Positions 38,792 through 49,564 of a stretch of 64,000 nucleotides of DNA are shown here, piece after piece (within the stretch, counting starts at the first letter, position 1; each line of letters opens with the position of its first letter). The notes beneath the pieces were generated by a model, which did no database searches, was not told where the DNA came from, and worked only from the letters and a program-made list of their open reading frames with translations. Position numbers and translations under genes: made by a program. Source of the stretch: Corynebacterium afermentans subsp. lipophilum (lineage in GTDB: Bacteria > Actinomycetota > Actinomycetes > Mycobacteriales > Mycobacteriaceae); the NCBI RefSeq assembly GCF_030408375.1, contig NZ_CP046530.1, positions 1,488,001 through 1,552,000 of the forward strand, given 5' to 3'.

Positions 38792-39160
38792 TCAGTTGCG
38801 CCGACCCATCAGCCGGTCGATCTCGCGGCGCTGCTTCTTCGTCGGCCTGCCTGTGCCGCGGTCGCGCACCGGCGGGGCCGCGAACAGCTCGCGCGGCGGG
38901 GGCGGCGGCGAGTGATCGACGTAGCACGACCGGGCAACCGGCGCGCCGACGCGCTTGCTCACGGTCGCCGCCACCTCAAGGATGTATTCGCGGTGGTCCT
39001 TCCACACGCGCACCGTCTCGCCGGGGACGACCTGCTGGGCGGGCTTGACGGCCTTGCCGTCGATTTTCACGTGCCCGGCGCGCACCGCGTCCGCGGCTTG
39101 GCTGCGGGTTTTGAAGATGCGCACGGCCCACAGCCAGGCGTCGATGCGCACCGCCGCCAT
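38792..39160 (-). CDS. RNA-binding S4-domain protein (Hsp15-like)
   Basis: A 122-residue protein with an S4 RNA-binding domain at residues 3-60 (VRIDAWLWAVRIFKTRSQAADAV ... VKIDGKAVKPAQQVV), followed by a basic tail ending PTKKQRREIDRLMGRR. It resembles HslR/Hsp15, which binds stalled 50S subunits carrying peptidyl-tRNA. The stop lies 1 bp from the convergent relP stop. The ATG at 39160 starts the conserved domain; longer frames add Ser/Thr-rich sequence antisense to the neighbour. Confidence 0.88.
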   Translation of the reverse strand: MAAVRIDAWLWAVRIFKTRSQAADAVRAGHVKIDGKAVKPAQQVVPGETVRVWKDHREYILEVAATVSKRVGAPVARSCYVDHSPPPPPRELFAAPPVRDRGTGRPTKKQRREIDRLMGRRN

Positions 39161-39176
39161 GGTTGGCTGGGTCAAG

Positions 39177-39410
39177 CTAGTACTGGTCCTTGTGGTTGAC
39201 GATTCGCTGGACCTTGTTCCAGTTGGTGAACCCGCCTGCGACAGCAACGACAAGGCCGAGGAACAAGAAGGTCCAAGAACTGAAAATCAGGCCGAAAGCG
39301 ATGCCTCCGGCAACGCCGCCGCCGGCCCACAGGACGGCGTTGCGGGAGTACTGGCGCACGGCGGCCTTGCGCTGTGCGATCGGGTCATTGGGGCGCGGCT
39401 GCATGGTCAT
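39177..39410 (-). CDS. Small conserved membrane protein, 77 residues
   Basis: A 77-residue protein with two hydrophobic helices (about residues 26-42 and 46-62) and a cytoplasmic, basic N-terminus (DPIAQRKAAVRQYSRN). The C-terminus is hydrophilic (NKVQRIVNHKDQY). It lies 16 bp upstream of the S4 gene on the same strand. Function unknown. Confidence 0.7.
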   Translation of the reverse strand: MTMQPRPNDPIAQRKAAVRQYSRNAVLWAGGGVAGGIAFGLIFSSWTFLFLGLVVAVAGGFTNWNKVQRIVNHKDQY

Positions 39411-39429
39411 GGCGTCTAAGTGTAGCGCC

Positions 39430-40071
39430 TTACGCGCCGCGTTCGACCCAGCGGTAGCCGGCCTCTTTCATCTCGGCGCCGCCGTGAGTGGCGGCGGCCA
39501 AAAGTGTGTCCACACGATCGCGCTCCCCCGGCGTGAACGCCAGCGTGTAGGTGGCGGCGCGCCCATACTCCACATCCACGACGTCGATGCCTGCGGTGCG
39601 CAGCTCCGACTCGATGCGCCCAGCTTCGGCGTGCGGGAAGTCCACGGTGCCCAGCTCACGTACCTCGCGGGTGACGCGGGTGACGTGCTCCAGTGTGTCG
39701 GCCACGGACTCGGTGTATGCGCTGACCAGCCCGCCGGTGCCGAGCTTGATGCCGCCGAAGTAGCGGATCGCAACCGCCACCACGTCCTGCATGCCGGAGC
39801 CTTTAAGCACCTCCAACATGGGTTTGCCGGCTGTGCCGGAGGGCTCGCCGTCGTCGGATGAGCGCTCGAGGGGCTGCGCTGCGTCCTGGTGCACGATGAA
39901 CGCGGAGCAGTGGTGGCGCGCGTCCGGGTACTCTTCGCGGGCGGTGTTGATGACCTCGCGCGCCTCTTGCTCTGTGGTTGCGCGGGCGATCCAGCCGATG
40001 AACCGGGAGCGTTTCACTTCGAACTCGTGGGTGACCAGCTCATCTGCGGGGCGTACGTACGACTGCTCCAT
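39430..40071 (-). CDS. YigZ/IMPACT-family protein
   Basis: A 213-residue member of the YigZ/IMPACT family. The conserved EFEVKRSRFIGWIARATTE start, HHCSAFI and SSDDGEPSGTAGKPMLEVLKG motif and IRYFGGIKLGTGGLVSAY segment are all present in residues 15-130, with a C-terminal domain thereafter. Family members are of unsettled function, with links to translation or peptidase-like activity. It is 4 bp downstream of ilvA. In C. glutamicum treZ lies next to ilvA in this region; no treZ is seen here. Confidence 0.88.
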   Translation of the reverse strand: MEQSYVRPADELVTHEFEVKRSRFIGWIARATTEQEAREVINTAREEYPDARHHCSAFIVHQDAAQPLERSSDDGEPSGTAGKPMLEVLKGSGMQDVVAVAIRYFGGIKLGTGGLVSAYTESVADTLEHVTRVTREVRELGTVDFPHAEAGRIESELRTAGIDVVDVEYGRAATYTLAFTPGERDRVDTLLAAATHGGAEMKEAGYRWVERGA

Positions 40072-40075
40072 CGTC

Positions 40076-41377
40076 TTAACCCGCCACGATGTAGTCGTAC
40101 TCCGGTGTGCCCGGCTCCAGGCGACGGCAGTCGATCGCCGACTCATCCATCCGCCCCAGCAGCGGAGCGAGGTCCTCGGCGCGGGCGAGCTCGATGCCAA
40201 CGAGGGCCGCGCCGGTTTCGCGGTTGTTCTTCTTCAGGTACTCGAACAGGACGACGTCGTCTTCCTCGCCGAGGATGTCGTTGAGGAAGTGGCGCAGCTG
40301 GCCCGCCTCTTGCGGGAAGTTGACCAAAAAATAGTGGCGCAGTCCGCGGTGCACCAGGGAGCGCTCCATCACCTCGGCGTAGCGCAGCACGTCGTTGTTG
40401 CCGCCGGAGATGATGCACACCACGGTCGAACCGGGCGCCAGTTCCGCCAGTTCCAGGCCCGCCACGGACAGCGCGCCGGCGGGCTCGGCGATGATGCCTT
40501 CGTTTTGGTACAGCCCGAGCATCTCGGTGCACACCGCGCCTTCGTCCGCGGCGTAGAGCTCGGTGGTGTCGCGGTGGGCGTTGAAAATCTGCCACGGGAT
40601 GTCGCCGATGCGCTTTACCGCCGCGCCGTCCACGAACGGGTCGATGGCCTCCAGGGTGACGGGTTCGCCCGCATCGCGCGCCGCGCCTAGCGACGCCGCA
40701 CCTTTCGGCTCCACCCCAACCACCTTCGTCGCCGGGGACATGTCAGCCAGGTAGGACAGCACGCCGGAGATAAGCCCGCCGCCGCCCACCGGCACCAGCA
40801 CGGTGTCCAGCTCTTTGCCCAGGCTGGCCAGCTGCGCCACGATCTCGGCGGCGACGGTGCCCTGGCCGACCACAGTGTCGCGGGAGTCGAACGGCTCGAT
40901 CACCGTCGCGCCGCGTGCCGCGGCGTCCTCGCGGGCGGCCTGCGCGGCCTCGTCGAACGTGTTGCCCGTGACCACAAGTTCGATGGCGTCGCCGCCGTGG
41001 ACGCGGATGCGGTCGCGCTTCTGCTTCGGGGTGGGCTTGGGCACGAAGATCTTTCCTTGGATGCCCATCGCGCGGCAGGCGTAGGCCACGCCTTGGGCGT
41101 GGTTGCCGGCGGACGCCGCCACGACACCGGCGGCGCGGGCCTCGTCCCCCAGTCGGGAGATGCCGTAGTAGGCGCCGCGGATTTTGTAGGAGCGCACGTC
41201 CTGCAGGTCCTCGCGTTTGAGGTAGACATTAACGCCGTACTGCTCCGACAACCGGGGGCAGTACTGCAGTGGAGTCGGCGAAATCACCGATGAGATCCGG
41301 CCTTGCGCGAACCGGATGTCGGCTGCGTGGACTTCCTCGAAGGCGGAGTCGGATGTGTTCGGTGTGGCTGTGCGCAT
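40076..41377 (-). CDS. ilvA: Threonine ammonia-lyase (threonine dehydratase)
   Basis: A 433-residue pyridoxal-phosphate enzyme that deaminates threonine to 2-oxobutyrate, the first step of isoleucine synthesis. The cofactor Lys lies in SYKIRGAYYGI near residue 65, SAGNHAQGVAYA near 95, and the phosphate-binding VPVGGGGLISG near 205. Residues 345-433 form one ACT-like regulatory domain (HYFLVNFPQEAGQLRHFL), the short actinobacterial arrangement, about the size of the C. glutamicum enzyme (436). A TAGACT hexamer 8 nt before the ATG indicates a leaderless mRNA. Confidence 0.95.
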   Translation of the reverse strand: MRTATPNTSDSAFEEVHAADIRFAQGRISSVISPTPLQYCPRLSEQYGVNVYLKREDLQDVRSYKIRGAYYGISRLGDEARAAGVVAASAGNHAQGVAYACRAMGIQGKIFVPKPTPKQKRDRIRVHGGDAIELVVTGNTFDEAAQAAREDAAARGATVIEPFDSRDTVVGQGTVAAEIVAQLASLGKELDTVLVPVGGGGLISGVLSYLADMSPATKVVGVEPKGAASLGAARDAGEPVTLEAIDPFVDGAAVKRIGDIPWQIFNAHRDTTELYAADEGAVCTEMLGLYQNEGIIAEPAGALSVAGLELAELAPGSTVVCIISGGNNDVLRYAEVMERSLVHRGLRHYFLVNFPQEAGQLRHFLNDILGEEDDVVLFEYLKKNNRETGAALVGIELARAEDLAPLLGRMDESAIDCRRLEPGTPEYDYIVAG

Positions 41378-41385
41378 GGTTAGCG

Positions 41386-41391
41386 AGTCTA
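41386..41391 (-). promoter_or_regulatory. -10 hexamer TAGACT for ilvA
   Basis: On the minus strand TAGACT ends 8 nt before the ilvA ATG at 41377, in the 135-bp gap divergent to the surface-protein gene. The rest of this gap shows no terminator; a CTGAAAGG Shine-Dalgarno-like stretch precedes the ATG at 41513. Confidence 0.5.
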
Positions 41392-41512
41392 CAACTGCCC
41401 CGCTCGTTTACTCCCCCTTCACCTCACCGTAACTTCGCGCCCACCTTCAGGCTGTACACAAGAACACGTATTCGTTTTCAGCTCGTTTTTACAGCTCCCT
41501 GAAAGGTCCCCC

Positions 41513-43372
41513 ATGCCCGGAAACCGCATCTCCCGCACCGGCCTCGCCGCCGCGTGCGCCACCGCCCTCACCCTCGGCCTTGTCTCCCCGGCAACCGCCG
41601 CCGTCGTTGCTGAGCCGGTGAAGGATCTCGCCGACGGCGCTACCGCCGACATCTCGGTGCTGGGCTCCTACGGCGCAGGCGCCTTTGACGAGTCCGCCGC
41701 CGAGATTGTCGCCTTCCACGCCGATTCCAAGCGCATCCTCACCGTCAACGCGCTGTCCGGCAAGATCGACGTCCTCGACGCGGCTGACCCCTCCAGGCTC
41801 ACCAAGGTCGGCGAGGTCTCCGGCGGTAAGAACACCACCATCAACTCCGTCGCTGTGCGTGCCGACGGCCTCGCGGTGGCCACCGTCGAGCCAGAGAACA
41901 AAACCGATGCCGGCGAACTGATTTTCTTCGACGCCGGCGCCGACACGCCCGGCACCGTGCTCGGCCGCGTGGGTGTCGGTGCCCTGCCGGACATGGTGAC
42001 CATCACCCCGGAGGGCGATTACGCACTGGTAGCAAACGAGGGCGAGCCCGCTGAGGACTACTCGGTTGATCCAGAGGGCAGCGTATCCGTCGTAAAGCTT
42101 CCTGATGCTGTAAAGACCGCGACCCAGGCCGATGTGCGCACCGCGGACTTCACTGCGTTCGAAGGCACCTTGGCGGATAAGGGCGTGCACATCTACGGCC
42201 AGGTGGGCGCCTCCACCACCGAGGCGCAGAACCTCGAGCCGGAGTACATCGCCGTCGCGGGCGGCAAGGCGTACGTGACGCTGCAGGAAAACAACGCCGT
42301 CGCCGTGGTGGACATCGCCACCGCCACCGTCGAGGACGTGTGGCCTCTGGGCTACACCGACCGCCGCGAGGTGCCGATGGACATCTCCGACAAGGACGGC
42401 AAGATCGACATCCGCACCGCACCGGTTAAGGGCATTCTGCAGCCGGATTCCATCGCCGCCTACGAGGTCGACGGCTCGACCTACCTGGTCACAGCCAACG
42501 AGGGCGACGCGCGCGACTGGGAGGCCTACTCCGAGGAAGAGCGCATCAAGAAGCTGGGCGGCAAGAAGCTGGCCCCGATCTGCGAAGGCTACGCGGGCAT
42601 GACCGCCAGCGAAATCGAGGAATTCCAGGCCGACGAAAACGCGGGCCGGCTGAAGATCACCACCGCGTTCGGTTTGAACGAAGAGAAGAACTGCTACGAG
42701 GACCTCTACACCTACGGCGGCCGCAGCTTCTCCATCTTCACCGCCGACGGCAAGCGCGTGTTCGACTCCGGCGCCGAGTTCGAGGAGCTCACCGCGAAGC
42801 TTCTGCCGGAGTATTTCAACACCAACCACACGGAAAACGAGTTCGAGTCCCGCTCCGATGACAAGGGGCCGGAGCCGGAGGGCGTCACCCTCGGCGAGAT
42901 CAGCGGCCGCACCTACGCGTTTGTCGGCTTTGAGCGCATCGGCGGCGTGATCGTCTACGACATCACCGACCCAGCGAAGCCGGCCTACACCGCCTACATC
43001 AACAACCGCGACTTCTCCATCAATATGGAAGAGCTTGCCGACGAGGGCGACGACGCCGTGAAGGCCGGCCTGGAGAAGGTTGGCGACCTGGGCGCCGAGG
43101 GCCTTACCTTCGTGCCGGCGAAGGATTCCCCGAACGGCGAGAACCTGCTGATCGTGGGCAACGAGGTGTCCGGCACCACAACCGTGTTCCAGGTGGACTC
43201 GCTCATCGAGACACCGGCCAAGCCGGCCGAGCCCGCTCAGCCGGGCAACGACGCTGCCGGCAGCTCCCTATCCAAGGGCGGTGTGATTGCGATCGCACTT
43301 GCTGCCGTGGCGCTGGTTATCGGCGCGCTGGGCGCGCTCGGTAGCGTCGTGAACTCGATGTTTGCCAAGTAA
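41513..43372 (+). CDS. Secreted choice-of-anchor I family beta-propeller protein
   Basis: A 619-residue surface protein. Residues 1-29 are a signal peptide (GLVSPATAA). The body has repeated propeller-like strands (ALSGKIDVLDAADPSRL, NAVAVVDIATATVEDVW, GYALVANEGEPAEDY-like segments) and the choice-of-anchor I hallmark EPEGVTLGEISGRTYAFVGFERIGG. A Pro/Ala linker precedes a C-terminal transmembrane helix (GGVIAIALAAVALVIGALGAL, about 588-612) and a short basic tail, so it is membrane anchored with its domain outside. Related proteins are often called alkaline-phosphatase-like, but no phosphatase motif is evident. Confidence 0.83.
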   Translation: MPGNRISRTGLAAACATALTLGLVSPATAAVVAEPVKDLADGATADISVLGSYGAGAFDESAAEIVAFHADSKRILTVNALSGKIDVLDAADPSRLTKVGEVSGGKNTTINSVAVRADGLAVATVEPENKTDAGELIFFDAGADTPGTVLGRVGVGALPDMVTITPEGDYALVANEGEPAEDYSVDPEGSVSVVKLPDAVKTATQADVRTADFTAFEGTLADKGVHIYGQVGASTTEAQNLEPEYIAVAGGKAYVTLQENNAVAVVDIATATVEDVWPLGYTDRREVPMDISDKDGKIDIRTAPVKGILQPDSIAAYEVDGSTYLVTANEGDARDWEAYSEEERIKKLGGKKLAPICEGYAGMTASEIEEFQADENAGRLKITTAFGLNEEKNCYEDLYTYGGRSFSIFTADGKRVFDSGAEFEELTAKLLPEYFNTNHTENEFESRSDDKGPEPEGVTLGEISGRTYAFVGFERIGGVIVYDITDPAKPAYTAYINNRDFSINMEELADEGDDAVKAGLEKVGDLGAEGLTFVPAKDSPNGENLLIVGNEVSGTTTVFQVDSLIETPAKPAEPAQPGNDAAGSSLSKGGVIAIALAAVALVIGALGALGSVVNSMFAK

Positions 43373-43378
43373 TTGGGT

Positions 43379-43418
43379 GGCGGCGGACAACTGCTGTCCA
43401 TGAAATAAACGCCGCCGC
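43379..43418 (+). terminator. Probable terminator hairpin after the surface-protein gene
   Basis: A GC-rich outer stem (GGCGGC with GCCGCC) encloses an inner GGACA/TGTCC hairpin, just after the stop at 43372. It is followed by CACTACATTTTT, giving a moderate T-run. Confidence 0.5.
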
Positions 43419-43526
43419 TTCACTACATTTTTAACCATAAACCTGCTAGGTTCATCGGGGTGTCATGTCGGGCACAGCGCCCACATCGACTGTTTTGGAT
43501 CTTCTACGAGGAGAATAAGAGAACAT

Positions 43527-44048
43527 ATGAAGCGTATTTCCACCGCAGCCGTGGCTGCAGCAACTGCTCTGTCCCTGGCCACCGTCCCGGCGATCGCTCA
43601 GGAGGACACCGCGGCTACGACCACCACCCCGGCTGCAACCACCGCTCCGGCTACCACCGAGCCGTCCGAGCCGACCGAGACCACTCAGCCGACCGAGACC
43701 ACCTCCGAGCCGACCGAGCCGTCTGAGACCTCCACCCCGGCTACCACCGAGCCGACTGAGACCACTCAGCCGGCGCCCACCACGAAGCCGCAGCAGCCGA
43801 AGCCGCAGCAGCCGAAGCCGCAGACCTCCGGCTCCTCCCAGGGCACCCTGGTCGGCATCTTCTCCGGCACCCTCGGTGCTGTGCTGACCACCTCCCTGAT
43901 CGTATTCTCTGACCCGCGCGGCGCGAACAAGATCATCGATATGGTCAACGCACAGTTCGGCCTGGGTCTGCCGCACCTGTACACCCCGAAGTTTGAGCTG
44001 CCTAACTTCCAGCTGCCGAACTTCCAACTGCCGAATCTTCCCTTCTAA
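43527..44048 (+). CDS. Secreted Thr/Pro/Glu-rich protein with C-terminal LPNFQ repeats
   Basis: A 173-residue exported protein. A signal peptide covers residues 1-24 (ATVPAIAQ). Residues 26-105 are a low-complexity Thr/Pro/Glu stretch (TEPSEPTETTQPTETT) that would be extended and possibly O-mannosylated. A hydrophobic segment SSQGTLVGIFSGTLGAVLTTSLIVF follows, then a C-terminal tail with a five-residue repeat, ELPNFQLPNFQLPNLPF. No LPxTG sorting signal is present. AGGAG lies about 15 nt upstream of the ATG. It is followed after 36 bp by a related gene. Function unknown. Confidence 0.75.
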   Translation: MKRISTAAVAAATALSLATVPAIAQEDTAATTTTPAATTAPATTEPSEPTETTQPTETTSEPTEPSETSTPATTEPTETTQPAPTTKPQQPKPQQPKPQTSGSSQGTLVGIFSGTLGAVLTTSLIVFSDPRGANKIIDMVNAQFGLGLPHLYTPKFELPNFQLPNFQLPNLPF

Positions 44049-44084
44049 CCCACCCGCTCTCTTTCGCCTGAGGAAGGTCAATCA

Positions 44085-44603
44085 ATGAAGTCCCGTTTCG
44101 TAGCCGTGTCTTTCGCGGCAACCGCTATCGCTGCCGGCTCCCTTGCGGGTGCTGCAGCCGCCGCCGAAGCTGATACTTCGACGACGACCACGTCCGTCTC
44201 TGCGGAGCCAGCCACCACGGCAACGCAGGATTCCACCCCGGCCACTACGGCGTCGACCAAGACCAGCGAGCCAGCCCCCACCACGGAAGGCCCGGTAGTA
44301 GTCGAGCCGACCGGTACCACCACCCCGGCTACCACCACCCCGGCTACCACCGGCAAGGAGAAGCCGACGGGCCCCAACGTCGCAACCATCACTCCGACGG
44401 CGACCTACACCCCGCCGGCATGGCTGCAGCCGTCCTCCTACGAGGAGCAGGCACTCACTATCATCACCAAGATCTCGGTCTGGGTCACTGCCCTCGCAGC
44501 GGCGATCAGCTCCCTCATGGTTGTCGTGGGCGCTGTCCCAGGCCTGAAGGAGAACCTCAAGAACCTGAAGAAGGACTTCAAGACGCTGACGGGCCAGCAG
44601 TAA
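44085..44603 (+). CDS. Secreted Thr-rich protein, related to the preceding one
   Basis: A 172-residue protein of the same design as its upstream neighbour. It has a signal peptide to about residue 27 (AGAAAAAEA), a Thr/Pro/Ala/Glu-rich low-complexity region (residues 30-95) and a C-terminal hydrophobic helix (ISVWVTALAAAISSLMVVVGAVPG, 127-150). The end is a basic amphipathic tail (LKENLKNLKKDFKTLTGQQ). The helix and tail could anchor it in the plasma or mycolate membrane. A strong hairpin terminator follows. Function unknown; probably co-transcribed with the neighbour. Confidence 0.73.
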   Translation: MKSRFVAVSFAATAIAAGSLAGAAAAAEADTSTTTTSVSAEPATTATQDSTPATTASTKTSEPAPTTEGPVVVEPTGTTTPATTTPATTGKEKPTGPNVATITPTATYTPPAWLQPSSYEEQALTIITKISVWVTALAAAISSLMVVVGAVPGLKENLKNLKKDFKTLTGQQ

Positions 44604-44622
44604 AGCCTGCTGCGTATACGCC

Positions 44623-44653
44623 AAGCCCCGTCCGGTGTGACCGGACGGGGCTT
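44623..44653 (+). terminator. Hairpin terminator between converging operons
   Basis: A perfect 13-bp stem (AAGCCCCGTCCGG and its complement) with a TGTGA loop lies 20 bp after the stop of the Thr-rich protein gene and 25 bp from the dnaE stop. The stem ends in CTTT on the plus strand. Its symmetry means it may serve both converging transcripts. Confidence 0.85.
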
Positions 44654-44677
44654 TCCGCTTGGTTTTGGGGCCGCGCG

Positions 44678-47600
44678 CTAGCCCAGGATCCCGGCGCCGA
44701 GTGTCGCCTTGAGGTCGCCCATCAAGCTGGCCGAGCGGTTCACGCGCAGGTGGTCACCCAGAATCATCAGCTGGCTGTGTTCTCCGTTGACCAGATTCAG
44801 GTAGACGTCCGAATCGCCGGCGTTGTTCACCAGTACGCCTTTAAGTTTGGCGATATTCTCCGCTGTGCACTGATCCGTGCGCATGGTCAACCTCAGCGGC
44901 AGCCCGGCACCGTTGCCGGGGCCAAGCTCCGGCACCTTCACGTCATCGCCGAACAGGCTCATGCGATCGTCGCGGATGGAAACGTGCGCCTTGACCAGAA
45001 TGATGTTGTCCTCCACGATTTGAGGCGCGACCAGTGCGTACACCTTGTTAAACAGCAGCACATCCACCTGTGCGCCATGGTGGTCCTCGATGGTCACGAT
45101 CGCCCACGGGGAGCCATCCTTCTTGGAGAAACGGCGGTCCACGGTGGAGATCAGCCCGCCGATGGTCACCTCTGCCCCGTTTCGCATTTCTCCGGAGAGG
45201 ATGGTGGTCAGCTGCGTATCCGTCTGCGCGTCGATGGCCTCCTCGAAACCGTCGAGCGGGTGGCCGGAGACATACAGGCCGAGCATCTCACGTTCCAGTG
45301 CGAGCTTATGTTTGCGGTCCCATTCGTCGTCAGGCACCTCGATGGTGAACGCGGAGTTGTCGGCGCCATCTTCCCCGCCGAAACCGGCGAAGAGGTCGAA
45401 CTGCCCCTTGTCCGCCGCCTTCTTTGTGGCCAGAACGGAATCGACGGCGTCTTCCTGGATGAGCATGAGCCCCTTACGCGGGTGCTCCAACGAGTCGAAT
45501 GCCCCGGCTTTGATCAGCGATTCTGTGATTCGCTTGTTGCAGGCCGCCAACTCGATCTTGTCCAGGTAGTCCGAGAAGCTGGTGAAAGAGCCCTTTTCCT
45601 TCCTGGTTTTCTTGATGGACTCCACCACTTCCACGCCGACGTTTCGCACAGCGGCAAGCCCGTAGCGGATGTCTTCGCCAACAGCCATGAAGTTTTCTTC
45701 GGACTCGTTGATGTCCGGCTGCAGCACGCTAATGCCCAGGTGGCGGCAGTCCGACAGATAGATCGCGGACTTGTCTTTCTTGTCGCCCACAGAGGTCAGC
45801 AGTGCCGCCATGTACTCAGCGGCGTAGTTCGCCTTCATGTACGCCGTCCAGTAGGACACCAGCGCGTAGCCCGCGGCGTGGGACTTGTTAAACGCGTAGG
45901 AGGCGAACGGCTCGATCGTGCCCCACAGCGCATCCACGGCCTCCTTGGAGTAGCCGTTGGAGAACATGCCGGCGGAAAACGTCTCGTACTGCTTCGCCAG
46001 CACCTCCGGCTTTTTCTTACCCATGGCCTTGCGGAAGCCGTCTGCTTGGCCCGCCGTGTAGTTCGCCACTTTCTGCGAGATGTTCATGATCTGCTCTTGG
46101 TAGACGATCAGGCCGTAGGTCTCATCCAGAATCTCCTTGAGCGGTTCTTCCAGTTCCGGGTGGATCGGCGTAATCGGCTTGCGCCCGTTCTTACGGTCGG
46201 CGTAATCCCAGTGGGCGTTCACACCCATCGGGCCTGGGCGGTACAGCGCCAGCGAGGCGACAATATCGTTGAATCCGGTCGGCTTCATGCGCTTGAGCAG
46301 CTCCTGCATGCCGCCCGAGTCCAGCTGGAACACGCCTAGGGTGTCGCCGCGCGAGAGCAACTCGTAGACCGCCTGGTTGTCGGTGTCGAGTGCCTCGAGG
46401 TCGATGGTTTCGCCGCGGTTTTTCTTCACGTTCTCCAGCGCGTCACCCAGCACCGTGAGGTTGCGCAGCCCCAGAAAGTCCATCTTCAGCAGGCCAATGG
46501 CCTCGCACGCCGGGTAGTCCCAACCGGTGATGATCGCGCCGTCCGCCGGGCGCTTCCACATCGGAATATGCTCCATCAGCGGCACCGAGGCCATAATCAC
46601 CGCACACGCGTGCACGCCTGCCTGCCTGACCACGCCTTCCAGGCCGCGGGCCGTCTCATAGATCTTGGCCACGTCCGGATCCGTCTCAATCAGCGAGCGG
46701 ACCTCCGCGGCCTCGTTGTAGCGCTCGTGCTCCGGGTCGGTGATGCCAGAGAGCGGAATGTCCTTCGCCATGATCGCCGGCGGCAGTGCGCCGTTGATGC
46801 GGTCCGCCATCTGGAAGCCGGGCTGGCCGAAGTTCACCTTGGCCGAGTCCTTAATCGCCTGCTTGGTCTTCACCGTGCCGAAGGTGATCACCTGGGCGAT
46901 CTTGTCTTCGCCCCAGCGCTCTGCGGCGTAGGTGATCATTTCTCCGCGGCGGCGGTCATCGAAGTCGATATCGATATCCGGCGCGGAGGGGCGCTCCGGG
47001 TTCAAGAATCGCTCGAAGAGCAGGCCGTGTTCCATCGGGTCGATGTTGGTGATCGTCAGCGCGTACGCGACCAGGGAGCCCGCCGCAGAACCACGGCCCG
47101 GTCCGACGCGGATGCCGATCTCGCGAGCATGCTTGATCAGCTCCGCCACGATGAGGAAGTAGGACGGGTAGCCCTTCATGTCGATGACATCGATCTCGTA
47201 GCTCGCGCGCGTCAGGTATTCCTCCGGCACGTCTCCACCATCGAAACGCTCCTTCAAACCGCGCAATACCTCTTCGCGCAGCCACGTCGTCGGCGTGTGC
47301 CCCTCCGGCACGTCCGCGATCGGCATACGGTCGTGCGGGTGCTCCTCCCACAGCTCGCCGTAGTCGCCGACGCGCTCCGCAATCCACAGGGTGTTGTCGC
47401 AGCCGTCCGGCACCGTGGAATCCCACAGCTCGCGCATCTGTTCCGCGGACTTGATGTAGTAGCCGGAGCCGTCGAACTTGAAGCGGTCCGGATCAAGCAG
47501 CGTCTTGCCGGTCTGCACGCACAGCATCGCCTCGTGCGACGGCGCCTGAGATTCGAGCACGTAGTGGCAGTCGTTGGTCACCAGCGGCGGCAGATCCAGC

Positions 47601-48238
47601 GCCTGGCCGATGCGCAGAAGGTCCTCGCGCACCCGCCGCTCGATGTGCAGGCCGTGGTCCATCAACTCCAGGAAATAGTTGTCCTTGCCGTAAATGTCCT
47701 GCCACATCGCCGCCGCCTCGAGCGCGGCGTCGTACTGGCCGAGGCGAAGGCGCGTCTGCACATCGCCCGACGGGCAGCCCGTGGTGGCGATGATGCCGTC
47801 CGCGTGCTCGGCGATCAGCTCCGCGTCCATGCGCGGCCACTTGCCCAGCTGGCCCTCGTAGGACGCCAGCGACGACAGCTTGAACAGGTTGCGCAGGCCT
47901 GTCGCATTTTCCGCCAACATCGTCTGGTGCAAGTACGCGCCGGACGCGGAAACGTCGTCACGCTTCTGGTCCGGGGTGCCCCAGAGCACGCGCTTTTTGT
48001 TGAAGCGGGACTCCGGGGCCATGTACGCCTCGATGCCGATGATCGGCTTGACCCCGGCATCCACCATGCGGCGGTAGAACGCGTTCGAACCGAACATGTT
48101 GCCGTGGTCGGTCATGCCCACCGCGGGCATGCCCTGGCGCACAACTTCGTCGGCGAGCATGTCCACCTTCGCCATGCCGTCCAACATGGAGAACTCGGTG
48201 TGGTTATGCAGGTGCACGAAGGAGGATTTTTTGGCCAT
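44678..48238 (-). CDS. dnaE: DNA polymerase III alpha subunit
   Basis: A 1186-residue replicative polymerase catalytic subunit of the DnaE1 type. Residues 1-280 form the PHP domain with [18 protein letters not shown] and similar metal ligands. The polymerase core has [16 protein letters not shown] near 400 and [12 protein letters not shown], carrying catalytic acidic residues, near 420. The helix-hairpin-helix and OB-fold ([20 protein letters not shown]) lie after 800. Length equals actinobacterial DnaE1. The ATG at 48238 is favoured because TAAGAT ends 7 nt upstream; two upstream in-frame starts add only a few residues. Confidence 0.97.
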   Translation of the reverse strand: MAKKSSFVHLHNHTEFSMLDGMAKVDMLADEVVRQGMPAVGMTDHGNMFGSNAFYRRMVDAGVKPIIGIEAYMAPESRFNKKRVLWGTPDQKRDDVSASGAYLHQTMLAENATGLRNLFKLSSLASYEGQLGKWPRMDAELIAEHADGIIATTGCPSGDVQTRLRLGQYDAALEAAAMWQDIYGKDNYFLELMDHGLHIERRVREDLLRIGQALDLPPLVTNDCHYVLESQAPSHEAMLCVQTGKTLLDPDRFKFDGSGYYIKSAEQMRELWDSTVPDGCDNTLWIAERVGDYGELWEEHPHDRMPIADVPEGHTPTTWLREEVLRGLKERFDGGDVPEEYLTRASYEIDVIDMKGYPSYFLIVAELIKHAREIGIRVGPGRGSAAGSLVAYALTITNIDPMEHGLLFERFLNPERPSAPDIDIDFDDRRRGEMITYAAERWGEDKIAQVITFGTVKTKQAIKDSAKVNFGQPGFQMADRINGALPPAIMAKDIPLSGITDPEHERYNEAAEVRSLIETDPDVAKIYETARGLEGVVRQAGVHACAVIMASVPLMEHIPMWKRPADGAIITGWDYPACEAIGLLKMDFLGLRNLTVLGDALENVKKNRGETIDLEALDTDNQAVYELLSRGDTLGVFQLDSGGMQELLKRMKPTGFNDIVASLALYRPGPMGVNAHWDYADRKNGRKPITPIHPELEEPLKEILDETYGLIVYQEQIMNISQKVANYTAGQADGFRKAMGKKKPEVLAKQYETFSAGMFSNGYSKEAVDALWGTIEPFASYAFNKSHAAGYALVSYWTAYMKANYAAEYMAALLTSVGDKKDKSAIYLSDCRHLGISVLQPDINESEENFMAVGEDIRYGLAAVRNVGVEVVESIKKTRKEKGSFTSFSDYLDKIELAACNKRITESLIKAGAFDSLEHPRKGLMLIQEDAVDSVLATKKAADKGQFDLFAGFGGEDGADNSAFTIEVPDDEWDRKHKLALEREMLGLYVSGHPLDGFEEAIDAQTDTQLTTILSGEMRNGAEVTIGGLISTVDRRFSKKDGSPWAIVTIEDHHGAQVDVLLFNKVYALVAPQIVEDNIILVKAHVSIRDDRMSLFGDDVKVPELGPGNGAGLPLRLTMRTDQCTAENIAKLKGVLVNNAGDSDVYLNLVNGEHSQLMILGDHLRVNRSASLMGDLKATLGAGILG

Positions 48239-48245
48239 GCGGCTC

Positions 48246-48251
48246 ATCTTA
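48246..48251 (-). promoter_or_regulatory. -10 hexamer TAAGAT for dnaE
   Basis: On the minus strand TAAGAT ends 7 nt before the dnaE ATG at 48238, so the mRNA is probably leaderless. It lies in a 57-bp gap after the ABC permease gene. Confidence 0.55.
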
Positions 48252-48295
48252 GACGGCACGCCGACAGGCGCGAATCCCCTCGAAAACCGGTGCGG

Positions 48296-49564
<1,269 letters not shown>

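Noticed and set aside
41410..41460. PHO-box-like TTCACC sequences before the surface-protein gene
   Set aside because: Only one clear TTCACC match; a second repeat at the expected 11-bp spacing is too degenerate.
43949..44048. LPxTG sortase signal at the end of the first Thr-rich protein
   Set aside because: The repeats read LPNFQ and LPNLP; there is no Thr-Gly, and no hydrophobic helix with basic tail follows.
48270..48295. LexA-like site CGAAAACCGGTG upstream of dnaE
   Set aside because: Only the left half fits and the right half is unrelated; dnaE1 is not usually part of the SOS response.
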